Notes under the pieces: model-generated | Told to the model about the DNA's origin: nothing | Database searches by the model: none | What the model saw: only the letters and a program-made list of their open reading frames with translations | Translations under genes and position numbers: made by a program | From: a virus | Direction: 5' to 3' (one strand) | Length of the DNA stretch: 20,330 nt | IMG/VR virus record: IMGVR_UViG_3300010150_003059 | Location: 1-20,330 of that record | In this document: positions 20,188 through 20,330 of the stretch, piece after piece | How the letters are laid out: the number at the start of each line of letters is the position of its first letter | Numbering within the stretch: the first letter of the stretch is position 1

Positions 20188-20330
20188 ATGAGTGAAGATT
20201 TTTTTGCTATTGATTTTCCAGATTATACGCCAGTGGAAGTAAAGTTAAAAAGTGACGATGACTTTTTGAAGGTGAGAGAGACACTATCTAGAATTGGTGT
20301 CGCATCCAAGAAAGAAAAAGTCCTGTATCA
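20188..20330 (+). CDS. regA: RegA translational repressor (N-terminal part, cut by window end)
   Basis: The first 47 residues and part of a codon are present. VEVKLKSDDDFLKVRETLSRIGVASKKEKVLYQ matches the T4 RegA N-terminus IEITLKKPEDFLKVKETLTRMGIANNKDKVLYQ closely. There are about 15 extra residues at the start (MSEDFFAIDFPDYTP) compared with T4. RegA binds ribosome sites of early mRNAs, in T4 including genes 44, 45 and its own, and blocks their translation. The start at 20188 has GAAGG upstream. The position after gp62 is as in T4. Confidence 0.92.
   Translation, partial: MSEDFFAIDFPDYTPVEVKLKSDDDFLKVRETLSRIGVASKKEKVLY

Noticed and set aside
1-20330. CRISPR arrays, tRNA genes, insertion sequences, integrase or attachment sites
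   Set aside because: I saw no regularly spaced repeats, no cloverleaf with a T-arm consensus, and no transposase or integrase motif on either strand.

Overview
The window is a piece of a T4-like myovirus genome, most likely a marine one. All genes lie on the + strand, packed tightly, and many neighbours overlap by ATGA or TAATG. The core genes follow the order known from T4-like cyanophages and related marine myophages: the end of the major capsid gene (gp23), a tail-tube-fold tail protein, UvsY, UvsW, the late sigma factor gp55, the recombination nuclease gp47/gp46, sliding clamp gp45, clamp loader gp44/gp62, and the start of the translational repressor RegA. No photosynthesis gene, tRNA, integrase or insertion sequence is visible, so the host cannot be fixed from this window. 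A cyanophage or a phage of a marine proteobacterium both fit.

Region by region. Positions 1-822: capsid gene end, a strong terminator, a gp55-type late promoter (TATAAATA) and a tail gene. 833-3872: recombination/repair (uvsY, uvsW), a conserved unknown, a consensus sigma70-type promoter and gp55. 3925-6957: accessory block read from a perfect TTGACA-17-TATAAT promoter: a pyrimidine-dimer-glycosylase-like protein, a protein weakly resembling DruA/DUF4338, a TagD-like nucleotidyltransferase and a probable glycosyltransferase. 6954-10195: gp47, gp46 and peptide deformylase. 10188-11834: a small secreted protein, a DUF6356-like mini membrane protein and an iron-sulfur module (complete IscU, complete IscA and a 42-residue Bfd-like protein with compressed cysteine spacing), then a conserved unknown. 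11956-15827: an operon of a HEVGH metallopeptidase/VWA protein (CobT-like), a CobS/MoxR AAA+ ATPase and a DUF3310-like protein, ended by a strong terminator. 15951-16286: a small gene under a late promoter. 16344 to the end: the replication clamp operon 45-44-62-regA in T4 order, interrupted by a peroxiredoxin, a 52-residue basic protein, a TauD-like oxygenase and a 60-residue protein.

Two promoter classes can be read directly. Host-like sigma70 promoters precede gp55, the accessory block, the VWA/AAA+ operon and gp45 (early/middle functions). TATAAATA late promoters precede the tail gene, the 15951 gene and, unexpectedly, the DUF6356/IscU/IscA module and regA.

The most unusual signals are three. 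(1) The 24-nt loop of the terminator closing the VWA/AAA+ operon is complementary, over 11 and 12 nt, to the Shine-Dalgarno leaders of both large genes of that operon, which suggests RNA-mediated feedback. (2) The same two genes have near-identical 21-nt promoter elements. (3) The phage Fe-S assembly cassette includes a miniature Bfd-like protein too short for ordinary gene calling.
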